Positions 24,362 to 32,532 of a DNA stretch of 36,352 bases are shown piece after piece. Position 1 is the stretch's first letter, and each line of letters begins with the position of its first letter. The stretch lies in NCBI GenBank assembly GCA_013003715.1, contig JABDIN010000113.1:1-36352 (forward strand). The letters run 5' to 3'. Source of the stretch: Desulfobacteraceae bacterium. GTDB taxonomy: Bacteria; Desulfobacterota; Desulfobacteria; Desulfobacterales; Desulfosarcinaceae. The notes beneath the pieces were generated by a model. It did not search any database and was not told the origin of the DNA. It was given only the letters and a program-made list of their open reading frames with translations. The position numbers were made by a program, and so were the translations under genes.

Positions 24362-25555
24362 TTATTTTGCGCTGCTCTGACCGTCCATCCCCTTGAGCAG
24401 CTGTTCCATGTACCAGATCTGTTTGTCGGTGGCGGATACACCGGTTTTCAGGAACTCTGTTCCGTCCTGGTAGGATAACGGACCTTTGAATAAATTCAGC
24501 TTCCCGGTACCCAAATCGGCAATAAAGGTGTTCAGGGCGGACTTGGCATCATCACCAAGGGCTGCGCCGTAGACAAACCCGATGGTGCTGGTGTCTGGAT
24601 CATTGATATTTTTCCAATCCGGTCCATACCACAGCCATTTAGGCGACCAGCTGCCGCCCATGGCCTCTTTGATCAGTTCCGTATAACTGGGCCCCCAGTT
24701 GAAATAGGGAACACCAAGACAAACCGCTGAAGCACCGTCACAGGCGCCCACGTAATCGTACGGGACAGCCCATACTTTTTTGCCCTCGTTGCGTTTCTGA
24801 CCGGCCACAACAACGGCTTCCGTTGTATCGATTCCGGATATCACCACGTCATAACCGGTATCATAAAAGTTTTGCGCCACTTGGGTGGGGTCGGCAGTGA
24901 CTCCGGGAATATTGAACCAAAATCCGATCCAGGTGACCTGGAACTTGAGATCCTTTACATCTTTTTTCAATACTTTTTCCCAGGCGTACCTGGCACCCAA
25001 ATAGCAGGATGCCGCCAGTCGGCGGGTCTCTTCATTCACCAGGGGACCGAGATACCCGATTTTACCGGTTTTGGTGGTCATGGCGGCTGCAAAACCCGCC
25101 ATCATTTTACCATATTCCATACGGCCCATGAGATTGGTCAGATTTTTCCCGGATTTACCCGTGAGAACATCATCACCGGAAATATGCAAGAACTTGACGT
25201 CCGGGTGCATGGCCGCGGCTTCCCGGGTACCGTCTTTCATATCATCGGAATTGGCGATAATCAGCTTGGCGCCTTTTTCCACCAGATCATCCACCAGTTG
25301 GGGGATGGTGACGCCGGGGCGATCCGCCGGATTGACCTTGTCAATGTATATCATTTGGGTACCGGACACATTTTTCTCCACATAATGCCCGGCCTCGTAG
25401 TGCGCCTGGCTCCATCCATGGTCATTGTAGGGTCCGACAAGTAGTAATCCGAACTTGAATTGTTCTTTGGCGGCGGATGCAACTCCGGTTGCGAATGCAA
25501 CAATACACGCGGCTACACAAATAGCGATCAATGCCTGTTTCAAATTCTTTTGCAT
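24362..25555 (-). CDS. BMP-family ABC importer substrate-binding protein
   Basis: This 397-residue secreted periplasmic binding protein has a signal peptide at residues 1-30 (positive start, hydrophobic core, cut likely after GVASA). The mature part starts FKFGLLLVGPYNDHGWSQAHYEAG, the family hallmark of BMP/Med proteins that bind purine nucleosides or related ligands. GIDTTEAVV and VPYDYVGAC also fit. The start at 25555 follows GGGAGG at ideal spacing. A VAAC sequence in the hydrophobic core could be read as a lipobox, but its position is poor. Ligand undetermined. Confidence 0.92.
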   Translation of the reverse strand: MQKNLKQALIAICVAACIVAFATGVASAAKEQFKFGLLLVGPYNDHGWSQAHYEAGHYVEKNVSGTQMIYIDKVNPADRPGVTIPQLVDDLVEKGAKLIIANSDDMKDGTREAAAMHPDVKFLHISGDDVLTGKSGKNLTNLMGRMEYGKMMAGFAAAMTTKTGKIGYLGPLVNEETRRLAASCYLGARYAWEKVLKKDVKDLKFQVTWIGFWFNIPGVTADPTQVAQNFYDTGYDVVISGIDTTEAVVVAGQKRNEGKKVWAVPYDYVGACDGASAVCLGVPYFNWGPSYTELIKEAMGGSWSPKWLWYGPDWKNINDPDTSTIGFVYGAALGDDAKSALNTFIADLGTGKLNLFKGPLSYQDGTEFLKTGVSATDKQIWYMEQLLKGMDGQSSAK

Positions 25556-25920
25556 GTTCTCCTCCCTTGATAATTGAAGAAATATAAGGTTTCCGAAATA
25601 TAAGCGTTTGAACCGCAACAAGGATATATGACCACATATCTCCGGCGGATTCTCATTCTATGGATACATCTCCCGGTCATGTCGTAAAGCTCTTTATTCT
25701 CTATATGCTAAAGTGGTTCGGTTACAAGAAAATTTTCACCCGGATAAATAAATGATTGAATATTTACCGTTTCACGGTCATATTATCGCTTAATGGTTGA
25801 CTTTTTAACGGATGTATGGTCGAAAATTTCTTTCGCTTTTCGTTTTTTAAACGACGTATCACCAAGGATGATGGTCTTAACGTCGGTTCAAGCGGTTACA
25901 CCGCTTTAGGAGGATCTGCC
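25556..25920. other. divergent intergenic region of importer operon and oadG
   Basis: This 365-bp region must carry promoters for both directions. Seen in it: a 10-bp direct repeat GAAATATAAG (25579-25588 and 25595-25604) in the leader of the binding-protein gene, and the small inverted repeat ACCGT-TTC-ACGGT (25766-25778). Several hexamers resemble promoters, but none is convincing. No purine riboswitch core could be matched. An in-frame ATG at 25816 could extend the oadG product but lacks support. Confidence 0.5.
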
Positions 25921-26313
25921 TTGTTTGACTTTGATGCAATAAGTTCGGCGAATGGATGGTCACAGGCTTTAGCCGGTGCCTGTATCGTGGTGAGTGGTCT
26001 GGCACTGCTGTCTTTCATCATCTCCCAGCTCCACAAATTCATCAGCCTGCTTGAAAAAAAGCCTGTTGCCACACTTGATACCGCACCGGAAGATACCGGA
26101 ATTACATTGCCCAGTCCATTTCCCACCGACCCGGAAGCGCTTCTGTCATTTTACAAATCTTTCAGCGCTTCCCTTGGTGACTCATTCCAGTTGACCGACC
26201 TCTATAAAAGGTGCGGCACTTACCAGATACCCCATCCCCACATGACCATAAAGGGATTTATGGAAAACGGACTTCTTTTGCCCAAGGAAGAGGGTGTTTT
26301 TTCTTGGCGATGA
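25921..26313 (+). CDS. oxaloacetate-decarboxylase gamma-like small subunit
   Basis: This protein of about 130 residues has one N-terminal membrane helix (ALAGACIVVSGLALLSFIISQL), typical of OadG-type gamma subunits, and a soluble tail of unknown fold. Start TTG at 25921 is preferred because TAGGAGG lies seven bases upstream; translation from ATG 25816 would add 35 residues in front of the helix. It directly precedes oadB (36 bp). Gamma subunits anchor and assemble the sodium-pumping decarboxylase. Sequence similarity is weak, so the call depends on helix position and neighbour. Confidence 0.65.
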   Translation: MFDFDAISSANGWSQALAGACIVVSGLALLSFIISQLHKFISLLEKKPVATLDTAPEDTGITLPSPFPTDPEALLSFYKSFSASLGDSFQLTDLYKRCGTYQIPHPHMTIKGFMENGLLLPKEEGVFSWR

Positions 26314-26349
26314 AGATAATGTTTAAATATCATTAAGGATTAAAATCAG

Positions 26350-27477
26350 ATGGATTTGCTTTGGCAGTTCTTACAAAACACCGGATACTACCTCGCCGGT
26401 TGGGAAAATTACTTAATGCTGGTCGTGGGTTGTTTATTTGTTTGGCTGGCAGTTGGAAAAGAATACGAACCATTGCTTCTGCTGCCCATCGGTTTCGGTA
26501 TTATCGTGGGCAATGTGCCTTTTTTTAAAGGATTCGGTCTGGGTATATACGAGCAGGGCAGTGTCTTGAGTTACCTGTACTTCGGTGTAACCAAGGGTAT
26601 CTATCCATCAATTGTCTTCCTTGGGCTTGGCGCGATGACCGATTTTTCTTCCCTGCTTGCACGCCCAAAACTCATGCTCCTGGGTGCTGCTGCACAGATG
26701 GGCATCTATTTTACACTTCTGGGTGCGCTGGGATTTGGCTATTTACCCAAAGAAGCAGCCTCCATCGCCATCATCGGCGGTGCAGACGGGCCGACATCCA
26801 TTTTTTTAACCGCCAAACTTGCCCCCCATTTAATCGGTCCCATTGCGATAGCGGCCTATTCATATATGGCGTTGATTCCGATTATTCAACCCCCCATCAT
26901 GAAGCTGCTAACCACCGAGGAAGAACGGCGCATTCGAATGCCTGAGCCCCGGCAGCCTGGAAAAAAGGAACTACTCTTTTTCCCGGTTATCGGCATCATC
27001 CTCTGCTGTTTTCTAGCGCCGGCATCAATCCCGTTGCTTGGTCCGTTCTTTTTTGGCAATTTGATGAAAGAATCCGGCGTCGTCGACCGTCTTGCAATAA
27101 CCGCAAGAACAGCCATCATCGACACCGCCACGATATTTTTAGGCTTCACCGTGGGCGCCAGCACACAGGGGGATGTTTTCCTGACGCCCAAGTCGGTCGG
27201 TATCTTCGCCCTCGGTGCTGTTGCATTCAGTATTGCCACCGCTTCAGGCGTGATTTTCGCTAAAATCATGAATCTGGTTTCCAAAGAAAAAATCAACCCG
27301 CTTCTCGGCGCCGCCGGCGTATCCGCCGTTCCCGGATCAGCTCGTGAAGTTCACGTCATGGGGTTGAAAGCGGATCCGAACAATTACCTGCTCATGCATG
27401 CCATGGCGTGTAATTCTTCCGGTGTAATCGGGTCGGCCATCTGTGCCGGTATCCTGTGGAGCTTTAATGTGGGTTAA
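26350..27477 (+). CDS. oadB: sodium-pumping decarboxylase beta subunit (OadB/GcdB/MmdB)
   Basis: This 375-residue polytopic membrane protein has the signature segments GGADGPTSIFLTAKLAP and AYSYMALIPIIQPPIMK and the C-terminal GAAGVSAVPGSAREVH region of the beta subunit, which decarboxylates carboxybiotin and exports Na+. Length matches the family. The carboxyltransferase alpha subunit and biotin protein are not adjacent, so substrate (oxaloacetate, methylmalonyl-CoA or glutaconyl-CoA) cannot be assigned; the symbol is by family. Confidence 0.93.
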   Translation: MDLLWQFLQNTGYYLAGWENYLMLVVGCLFVWLAVGKEYEPLLLLPIGFGIIVGNVPFFKGFGLGIYEQGSVLSYLYFGVTKGIYPSIVFLGLGAMTDFSSLLARPKLMLLGAAAQMGIYFTLLGALGFGYLPKEAASIAIIGGADGPTSIFLTAKLAPHLIGPIAIAAYSYMALIPIIQPPIMKLLTTEEERRIRMPEPRQPGKKELLFFPVIGIILCCFLAPASIPLLGPFFFGNLMKESGVVDRLAITARTAIIDTATIFLGFTVGASTQGDVFLTPKSVGIFALGAVAFSIATASGVIFAKIMNLVSKEKINPLLGAAGVSAVPGSAREVHVMGLKADPNNYLLMHAMACNSSGVIGSAICAGILWSFNVG

Positions 27478-27819
27478 CACCGCTGGGATTTTAAAATCAT
27501 AATTCCCTTTCTAAAAATAGATACGAGGTCCACACGGACCGGGTGGCTTTCATAACGTGATTTCATCGCTCGTGGCATAACACTGATAGTGTCCGTCTCG
27601 GGCGTTTGTCTTTCCCGGGTGTGTTTGTGTACATCTTTTCCGTAAATGTCACCGCAGAAATATACCCCCGCTCACCATCCCCAACTCGGACCCCTCTTCG
27701 TTTACAAATCTCACCGGCACAGATGACCACCGTAATTTTCCTTGACCGTTTTCCGGCCCATATGCGATCATGGTGGTACGTTTAATTGCTTCCACATCCG
27801 TATTCCGGAGGAGAATATC
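27478..27819. other. 342-bp intergenic region downstream of oadB
   Basis: No gene is seen. Small structures only: a perfect palindrome GATTTTAAAATC (27487-27498) just past the oadB stop, a hairpin GGTCC-ACAC-GGACC (27527-27540), and ACACT-GAT-AGTGT (27580-27592). None has a T-tract. The last 80 bp must hold the leader of the ABM-domain gene. Confidence 0.5.
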
Positions 27820-28122
27820 ATGATTGCTAAAATCATCATCAAAAGACGATTTCTTCCAGGTAAAACCAGCGAAATTCTCACACTCCTCAACAACATGCGC
27901 ACCGGTGCCATGGATCGCCCCGGTTACATTTCAGGCGAAACCCTGATGCAGCACAACGATCCGCAATGTCTCATTGTCATCTGCACCTGGCAATCCATGC
28001 AGGACTGGTTGGTCTGGAAGGAAGACAACCGGCGCAAGCAATTCGAGCTGATGTTGGAAGTCTATCAGGAAGGCCCCACCGTTTATGAAGAATATGTCCT
28101 TGGAACCCCTTTACACCAATAA
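27820..28122 (+). CDS. ABM-domain (antibiotic biosynthesis monooxygenase-like) protein
   Basis: This 100-residue dimeric ferredoxin-like-fold protein has the ABM pattern: IIIKRRFLPGKTSEILTLLNNM, then GYISGETLMQ, IVICTWQSMQDWLVWKEDN. Members include heme-degrading and quinone monooxygenases but also many uncharacterised proteins. No heme-binding His/Asn pattern is obvious. The ATG at 27820 follows CCGGAGGAG. It appears to be alone on its transcript. Confidence 0.85.
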   Translation: MIAKIIIKRRFLPGKTSEILTLLNNMRTGAMDRPGYISGETLMQHNDPQCLIVICTWQSMQDWLVWKEDNRRKQFELMLEVYQEGPTVYEEYVLGTPLHQ

Positions 28123-28155
28123 AACTTCTGGTATAATCCGCTTGTTCCACCGAGT

Positions 28156-28299
28156 ATGCTCAGTTCGCTGATTCACTGGAAAAGCTGGCAGTGGGTGGTG
28201 GTCGGTGCGACCACAGCTGGCTGTTCTATTGGACCATGGTTTGTGGCAGACGCTAAATATATTAATATATCAACATGTTGTAATCAAACTTACGATTGA
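28156..28299 (+). CDS. possible 47-residue Trp-rich membrane peptide
   Basis: An ORF starting at ATG 28156 encodes 47 residues beginning MLSSLIHWKSWQWVVVGATT. It contains three Trp in six positions before a short hydrophobic stretch and a C-terminal Cys-Cys pair. It looks like a single-pass or interfacial peptide. The ribosome site is poor (CCGAG), and a 7-bp hairpin lies within it (28197-28213). It may be a chance ORF in a 204-bp gap. Confidence 0.25.
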   Translation: MLSSLIHWKSWQWVVVGATTAGCSIGPWFVADAKYINISTCCNQTYD

Positions 28300-28326
28300 T
28301 TTGACCCTATTTATAAAGGAATTCTG

Positions 28327-28968
28327 ATGAAAAAATGGAAGTGTACTGTTTGCGGTTACATTCATACCGGTGATGAACCACCCGATAAATGCCCGGTTTG
28401 CGGCGCAGATAAAAGCGCCTTCACACTTGTTGAGGAAAAGCCGGTCCTGGATGAAATCGAAAAGGAGGACCAGGTTATCACGAATACCGCATTTCCGGCT
28501 GATTCGACAACGCCGTCGGGCCCGTACGCGGAATTTACACGGCTATTGACAAAATATCATGCACACCCCATGGCCGTTCATATTCCCAATGGGGTATTAC
28601 CATTGAGCGTAATATTTGCGTTTATCGCGATTTTTTTCCACAGCCCTAGTTTTGGAAATGCCGCCGCATTCAACATGATGGCCGTATTTCTGGCCATGCC
28701 GCTGGTAATCTACTCCGGAGTGGTGGATTGGCAAAATCGTTTCGGCGGAAACATGACCTCTGTTTTTCTCACCAAGTTTATCTGCGCTGCGGTCGTCTTG
28801 GTTTCCTCATTGGGGCTTTCCATCTGGTGGGTAATGGAACCGTCCATCGTCGAGACAGATTCCGGAAAGCGATTGGTATTTCTAATTATTCATCTGTTCA
28901 TACTTTGTCCTGCAATACTCGCCGGATTTCTTGGTGGCAAACTTGTATTTCCGGCCAATGATCCGTGA
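28327..28968 (+). CDS. rubredoxin-like domain fused to DUF2231 membrane domain
   Basis: This 213-residue protein starts with a short rubredoxin-type iron site (C6, C9, C22, C25; KCTVCGY and [10 protein letters not shown]), followed by an acidic linker (30-75) and a four-helix membrane domain of the DUF2231 type, whose hallmark [20 protein letters not shown] carries three His near the first helix. DUF2231 helices may bind heme. Together this suggests a membrane electron-transfer protein receiving electrons through rubredoxin. Partner and role are unknown. GGAATT precedes the ATG. Confidence 0.85.
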   Translation: MKKWKCTVCGYIHTGDEPPDKCPVCGADKSAFTLVEEKPVLDEIEKEDQVITNTAFPADSTTPSGPYAEFTRLLTKYHAHPMAVHIPNGVLPLSVIFAFIAIFFHSPSFGNAAAFNMMAVFLAMPLVIYSGVVDWQNRFGGNMTSVFLTKFICAAVVLVSSLGLSIWWVMEPSIVETDSGKRLVFLIIHLFILCPAILAGFLGGKLVFPANDP

Positions 28969-29007
28969 AAACAGGCCTTGCGTTTTTGAAAATTTGAACA
29001 ATGATGA

Positions 29008-29110
29008 AAATCGATTTTCGACGGCTTCCCTCCGTAGATCGTGCCCGCAAAGCCCTATCAGCCAAGGGTTTACACGGACGATTACGGAGGGCTCGAAATT
29101 CGAACGATTT
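29008..29110. repeat. 103-nt imperfect inverted repeat between convergent genes
   Basis: The two ends mirror each other in three blocks: AAATCG (29008) with CGATTT (29105), TTTCGA (29016) with TCGAAA (29093), and CCCTCCGTA (29028) with TACGGAGGG (29083). A further CCCT/AGGG pair sits inside. The whole stretch can fold into a long hairpin on either strand and lies between convergent genes. It may be a bidirectional terminator-like structure, a small RNA or a miniature repeat remnant. Confidence 0.6.
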
Positions 29111-29131
29111 CCACCCTGCCCATACCCATAC

Positions 29132-29959
29132 CTACCTTTTTTTTGGCCCCTTTTTAGCGATAATAGCTGACCAACCCAATGAATCTTCCTGGTGAAGATT
29201 TTCCCAACCCAAACGTGCATAAGTGGTTTTCAGGGAATTCACTTCTTCCTTTTTAATACCTGAAAAAACGGCGATGGCATTGTCGGTGGAACCGGAGGTG
29301 ATGATCGTTGATATCCCGGTCAAGCTCGGCAATCGTAAATTTGCGAGAACCATCGCGTATTTTTCACCGCCGGGTTCAAATGGTTTGCCGGAAACACGAA
29401 TCTTATTTTCCATATGATTGAGCTCAATATTGTGCCTGGCCTCCGCCACCGCACAGGGGTCCAGATCAATAGCGCGTGCTTTTTTCGCACCGAGCAGGAT
29501 GGCCGCAATGACCAACACACCTGATCCGGTGCCAATATCCAAAATCTGTTCACCCGGAATAGGACCATACTTATCCGGATATCGGAAAACCTTCTCCACA
29601 CAACTTAATGCCAATTGTGTACTTGGATGCCTTCCGGATCCAAAAGCCGATCCATTTTCCAACCTGATATCGATGGTCCCGCCTTCACTATTGCGGGGGG
29701 GGGAGCAATTAAAAGGCACAAGCCGAATATGCTCCGAAATCCGCACCGGTTTGTTAAAAGCGGGTACAAGATAGGATTGGCCATATTCATAAATGTATTC
29801 CAATTCCTGAAGGCTGATGAGGGAATCGAAGGCCTTTTTTAAATCTGCTTTCGTAAATGTACCGATCAGCTCTCTGACCACGTCCGATCGTGAATACCTG
29901 CGGGTGGTCCTGGTGATCATATCAAGTATAACGGATTCAATATCGTTGGATGGCTTCAA
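29132..29959 (-). CDS. PrmA-like class I methyltransferase with winged-helix-like N-terminus
   Basis: This 275-residue protein has a SAM-dependent methyltransferase core related to ribosomal protein L11 methyltransferase: FGSGRHPSTQLAL (106-118; PrmA has FGTGTHPTT), DIGTGSGVL (141-149) and AIDLDPCAV. The catalytic-loop NIL/NPP motif is changed to ANLRLP. The N-terminal 80 residues differ from PrmA and look helical with a winged-helix flavour (SRSDVVRELIGTFTKADLKKAF). A nine-base C-run (complement 29695-29703) codes for residues 86-88. True L11 modification is uncertain. Confidence 0.75.
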   Translation of the reverse strand: MKPSNDIESVILDMITRTTRRYSRSDVVRELIGTFTKADLKKAFDSLISLQELEYIYEYGQSYLVPAFNKPVRISEHIRLVPFNCSPPRNSEGGTIDIRLENGSAFGSGRHPSTQLALSCVEKVFRYPDKYGPIPGEQILDIGTGSGVLVIAAILLGAKKARAIDLDPCAVAEARHNIELNHMENKIRVSGKPFEPGGEKYAMVLANLRLPSLTGISTIITSGSTDNAIAVFSGIKKEEVNSLKTTYARLGWENLHQEDSLGWSAIIAKKGPKKR

Positions 29960-30042
29960 CAGGTTTCTAGTATATTATTGCAATTTAATGGTCGATATTA
30001 ATCGGGTCTTTCGACAGAGGAAAGACCTCCTTTTGAGTCGTC

Positions 30043-30390
30043 TCATTCTTCTGAGAAACCTTCTTTTTTAAGCAGATCCCGATACCAAACTGCAAATTCA
30101 TACATCCCCAGGCACCGATCTTCTGAGTTAATTATCCCCAAGGCAAGTTCAAGAACACCACGGCTGTATTCATTGCTGTTTTCCCCTTCCCGGGTTTGCA
30201 AAAACTCCCGAACCAGCATCTGTGTTGTGCGCTTGGTTTTATCCTTTCGAATATCGATGGGATCTTTCGGCTCTTCAAAGGGATCCCAATTATCATACCC
30301 GATACGCTCTATATATTTTCGGCGCCGAACCGACATGCCGTCAAATATCATACGCTTCCGATCGGTGCCGGATATATCCGTTTTACTCAT
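30043..30390 (-). CDS. conserved-looking hypothetical protein downstream of ykgJ-like gene
   Basis: This 115-residue soluble, charged protein is not of a family I recognise. It contains RRRKYIERIGYDNWDPFEEP, a Lys/Arg-rich middle (IDIRKDKTKRTTQML) and a helical C-terminus ending LLKKEGFSEE, with one Cys. The ATG at 30390 has a perfect AGGAGG upstream and overlaps the YkgJ-type gene by eight bases, so the two are translationally coupled and probably act together. Confidence 0.8.
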   Translation of the reverse strand: MSKTDISGTDRKRMIFDGMSVRRRKYIERIGYDNWDPFEEPKDPIDIRKDKTKRTTQMLVREFLQTREGENSNEYSRGVLELALGIINSEDRCLGMYEFAVWYRDLLKKEGFSEE

Positions 30391-31078
30391 CAACACCCTC
30401 CTGTGTATCGGAAGAATTTTCGTCCTTCTCCACATTCATTCCCATATATTCCTTAGTGTATTCCGTCAGCAATGCCATGGATAACGGAATCAGCATTTCA
30501 GCCATCTTTGGATAAGTCGTTTTAATCGAACTCACAAAGTCCGCCGAAATTTCCGATAATTTTTGGTTGATAGTATCCATATAAACGGTCGGATAGGCGG
30601 TTCCCTCTGAAAATCCGGACAGGCCACAAGTATGCCCTTTTCCACCAATTGCCGTTGGAATACCATACAACCTACAGGTTATCGGTCTGAATTCGTAAAG
30701 ATCACATTCATCTGCATCATTCAGCATCGGGCATCGAACCCTCTCGGCGGCCAATTCTGCGAGAATGGATTCATGATCTCTTCCGGCATCCAAATCCTTA
30801 CTGGCCCTGCGTTTTATTTTATATACCTGCCTGTCGGCCTTATTCGCTTTTTCAATGATCTGATCTTTAATCTTCCCTTTCAAATTTTCATTAAAGTGAT
30901 GATTCACATATAAGGCTTCGATTAAAGACAGGTCGAACAATGCATGACAGCAATCCGAACAGGAAGGCTCGCATTTAACACAATCGGCATATTCCGATCT
31001 CACACGTTCGAAAACCTTATCGACACTCTCCACCAAAGATTCATACATTTTAAAATACGGTTCAAGATCCAATTCCAT
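30383..31078 (-). CDS. YkgJ-family cysteine-cluster protein
   Basis: This 231-residue protein has the zinc/iron-chelating cysteine pattern of the YkgJ group: C33, C36, C40, C43, C44 near the N-terminus, then C116, C125, C135 (RPITCRLYGIP) and C151. These probably bind a metal or Fe-S cluster. The function of the family is not established. It follows mnmE on the same strand, with parS in the gap, and is coupled to the hypothetical gene after it. Confidence 0.85.
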   Translation of the reverse strand: MELDLEPYFKMYESLVESVDKVFERVRSEYADCVKCEPSCSDCCHALFDLSLIEALYVNHHFNENLKGKIKDQIIEKANKADRQVYKIKRRASKDLDAGRDHESILAELAAERVRCPMLNDADECDLYEFRPITCRLYGIPTAIGGKGHTCGLSGFSEGTAYPTVYMDTINQKLSEISADFVSSIKTTYPKMAEMLIPLSMALLTEYTKEYMGMNVEKDENSSDTQEGVDE

Positions 31079-31092
31079 AAATCCCCCTAAAT

Positions 31093-31108
31093 TGTTTCAC
31101 GTGAAACA
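31093..31108. promoter_or_regulatory. parS: parS chromosome-partitioning site
   Basis: TGTTTCACGTGAAACA is a perfect 16-bp palindrome identical to the Bacillus subtilis parS consensus bound by ParB/Spo0J. It sits directly after the mnmE stop (31109), in the origin-proximal block, exactly where such sites are expected. ParB loads here, spreads along the DNA and recruits SMC and ParA to segregate origins. Confidence 0.95.
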
Positions 31109-32530
31109 TTATTTCCCGATGCAAAACCTGCTGAATATATTATCCAGTACATCAATTGATGTGTGACTTCCCAATACTTCCGTCAAGGCCTGAAGACCTG
31201 ATTCTAAATCCAGCGCAATAATATCCAGGTTGTTCCCGGCATGTATCCCTTCAATGCCTTGCTGAATGGACAGCCTGGCTTTTTCAAGGCAATCCCTGTG
31301 CCTTATATTCGGTACAATCGTTTTTCCCGGAGTGATGAAACATTGTGACAGACTCACATCTTCAATGGTGTTTTTTAGATCCGCAATGCCTTCGCCACTC
31401 AACGCTGAAATATGGACGACACCGGAATAGTCCTGCTCATTTCCGATTTCAATGCGCTTACCACCGGCCCGAAGGTCCATCTTATTGTAAACGAGAATGG
31501 CTTTTTTGCCATGGATGATGTTCAGAATATCAACATTTTCCGGGAGTTTCGGATCCGTAATATCCACCATGAGCAAAATCAGATCCGATGCTAAGATGGC
31601 TTCATGCGCTTTTCGTATGCCAATGGATTCAACAGGATCATTGGTTGGGTGTATGCCGGCCATATCGCTGATATAAAACGGGATGCCGCAAATGGAAAAG
31701 TACTCCCGGATTATATCCCTAGTGGTGCCGGGACTATCGGCAACGATGGCGCGATCGCTATCCAGCAGACGGTTAAGAAGGCTGGATTTGCCCACATTGG
31801 GCCGGCCCACAACACAAATGTTGATGCCGTCCCTTATGGCAGCTCCCTGTTTAACACTTATCAATAAATCTTTTATGGGTTCAATGGTTTCGCTGTCCAG
31901 GCGGTCAGCGATGTCGTTAATATCCTCGGTTGATTCTAAGTCTATATCATCAGTAAATTCAATCTGCGCTTCAATCCTGGCCAGCCAGAAGGTCAGCCGA
32001 TCTGCAATGGAAGTTATGGTTTGAGTCAAAGCGCCTTTTAATTGTTCTGTCGCAAACGCCAGCGTAAGGTCGGTTTTTGCATTTATGATATCTGCAACAG
32101 CTTCTGCCTGGGATAAATCAAGACGGCCATTTAGAAAGGCTCTGCGAGTGAATTCTCCGGGTTCGGCCAATCGGGCGCCTGATGCCAGTACCAGTGAAAG
32201 TATTTTCCGGAGCACAACCGGTCCGCAATGGGACTGTATTTCGACCACGTCCTCCCTTGTGTAGCTTTTGGGCGCAACCATTTTAACCAGTAACACTTCA
32301 TCCACAATAACACTAGCAGACGGGTCGATAATAAAGCCATAGTAAAGTTTATGGGAATCCAATGTGGCGGGCGGTGCGGTGGCGGGTTGATGGCAGTTGC
32401 CGTGGGTCTTATCCCCTTTGCGAAAAAGGCGAAGGGCAATGTCGCCGGCCAGATCACCGCTAATGCGAATGACGCCGATTCCACCACTCCCCACCGGAGT
32501 CGCTATGGCGGCGATGGTTGTGTTATCCAT
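31109..32530 (-). CDS. mnmE: tRNA modification GTPase MnmE
   Basis: This 473-residue protein is full length. It has the folate-binding N-terminal domain (starts MDNTTIAAIATPVGSGGIGVI), a helical domain, an inserted GTPase domain with P-loop GRPNVGKSS (about 220) and DSPGTTRD switch, NKMD, and the C-terminal CIGK catalytic Cys motif. With MnmG it makes the 5-carboxymethylaminomethyl group on wobble uridine 34. There is no Shine-Dalgarno sequence, because a terminator's T-tract ends two bases before the ATG. Confidence 0.97.
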   Translation of the reverse strand: MDNTTIAAIATPVGSGGIGVIRISGDLAGDIALRLFRKGDKTHGNCHQPATAPPATLDSHKLYYGFIIDPSASVIVDEVLLVKMVAPKSYTREDVVEIQSHCGPVVLRKILSLVLASGARLAEPGEFTRRAFLNGRLDLSQAEAVADIINAKTDLTLAFATEQLKGALTQTITSIADRLTFWLARIEAQIEFTDDIDLESTEDINDIADRLDSETIEPIKDLLISVKQGAAIRDGINICVVGRPNVGKSSLLNRLLDSDRAIVADSPGTTRDIIREYFSICGIPFYISDMAGIHPTNDPVESIGIRKAHEAILASDLILLMVDITDPKLPENVDILNIIHGKKAILVYNKMDLRAGGKRIEIGNEQDYSGVVHISALSGEGIADLKNTIEDVSLSQCFITPGKTIVPNIRHRDCLEKARLSIQQGIEGIHAGNNLDIIALDLESGLQALTEVLGSHTSIDVLDNIFSRFCIGK

Positions 32531-32532
32531 GT

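Noticed and set aside
25766-25778. Second parS-like site (ACCGTTTCACGGT)
   Set aside because: Only the TTTCAC half agrees; the palindrome centre and the flanks differ from parS.
25556-25815. Purine riboswitch in the leader of the nucleoside-type importer
   Set aside because: No three-way-junction core with the conserved loop sequences was found on the minus strand.
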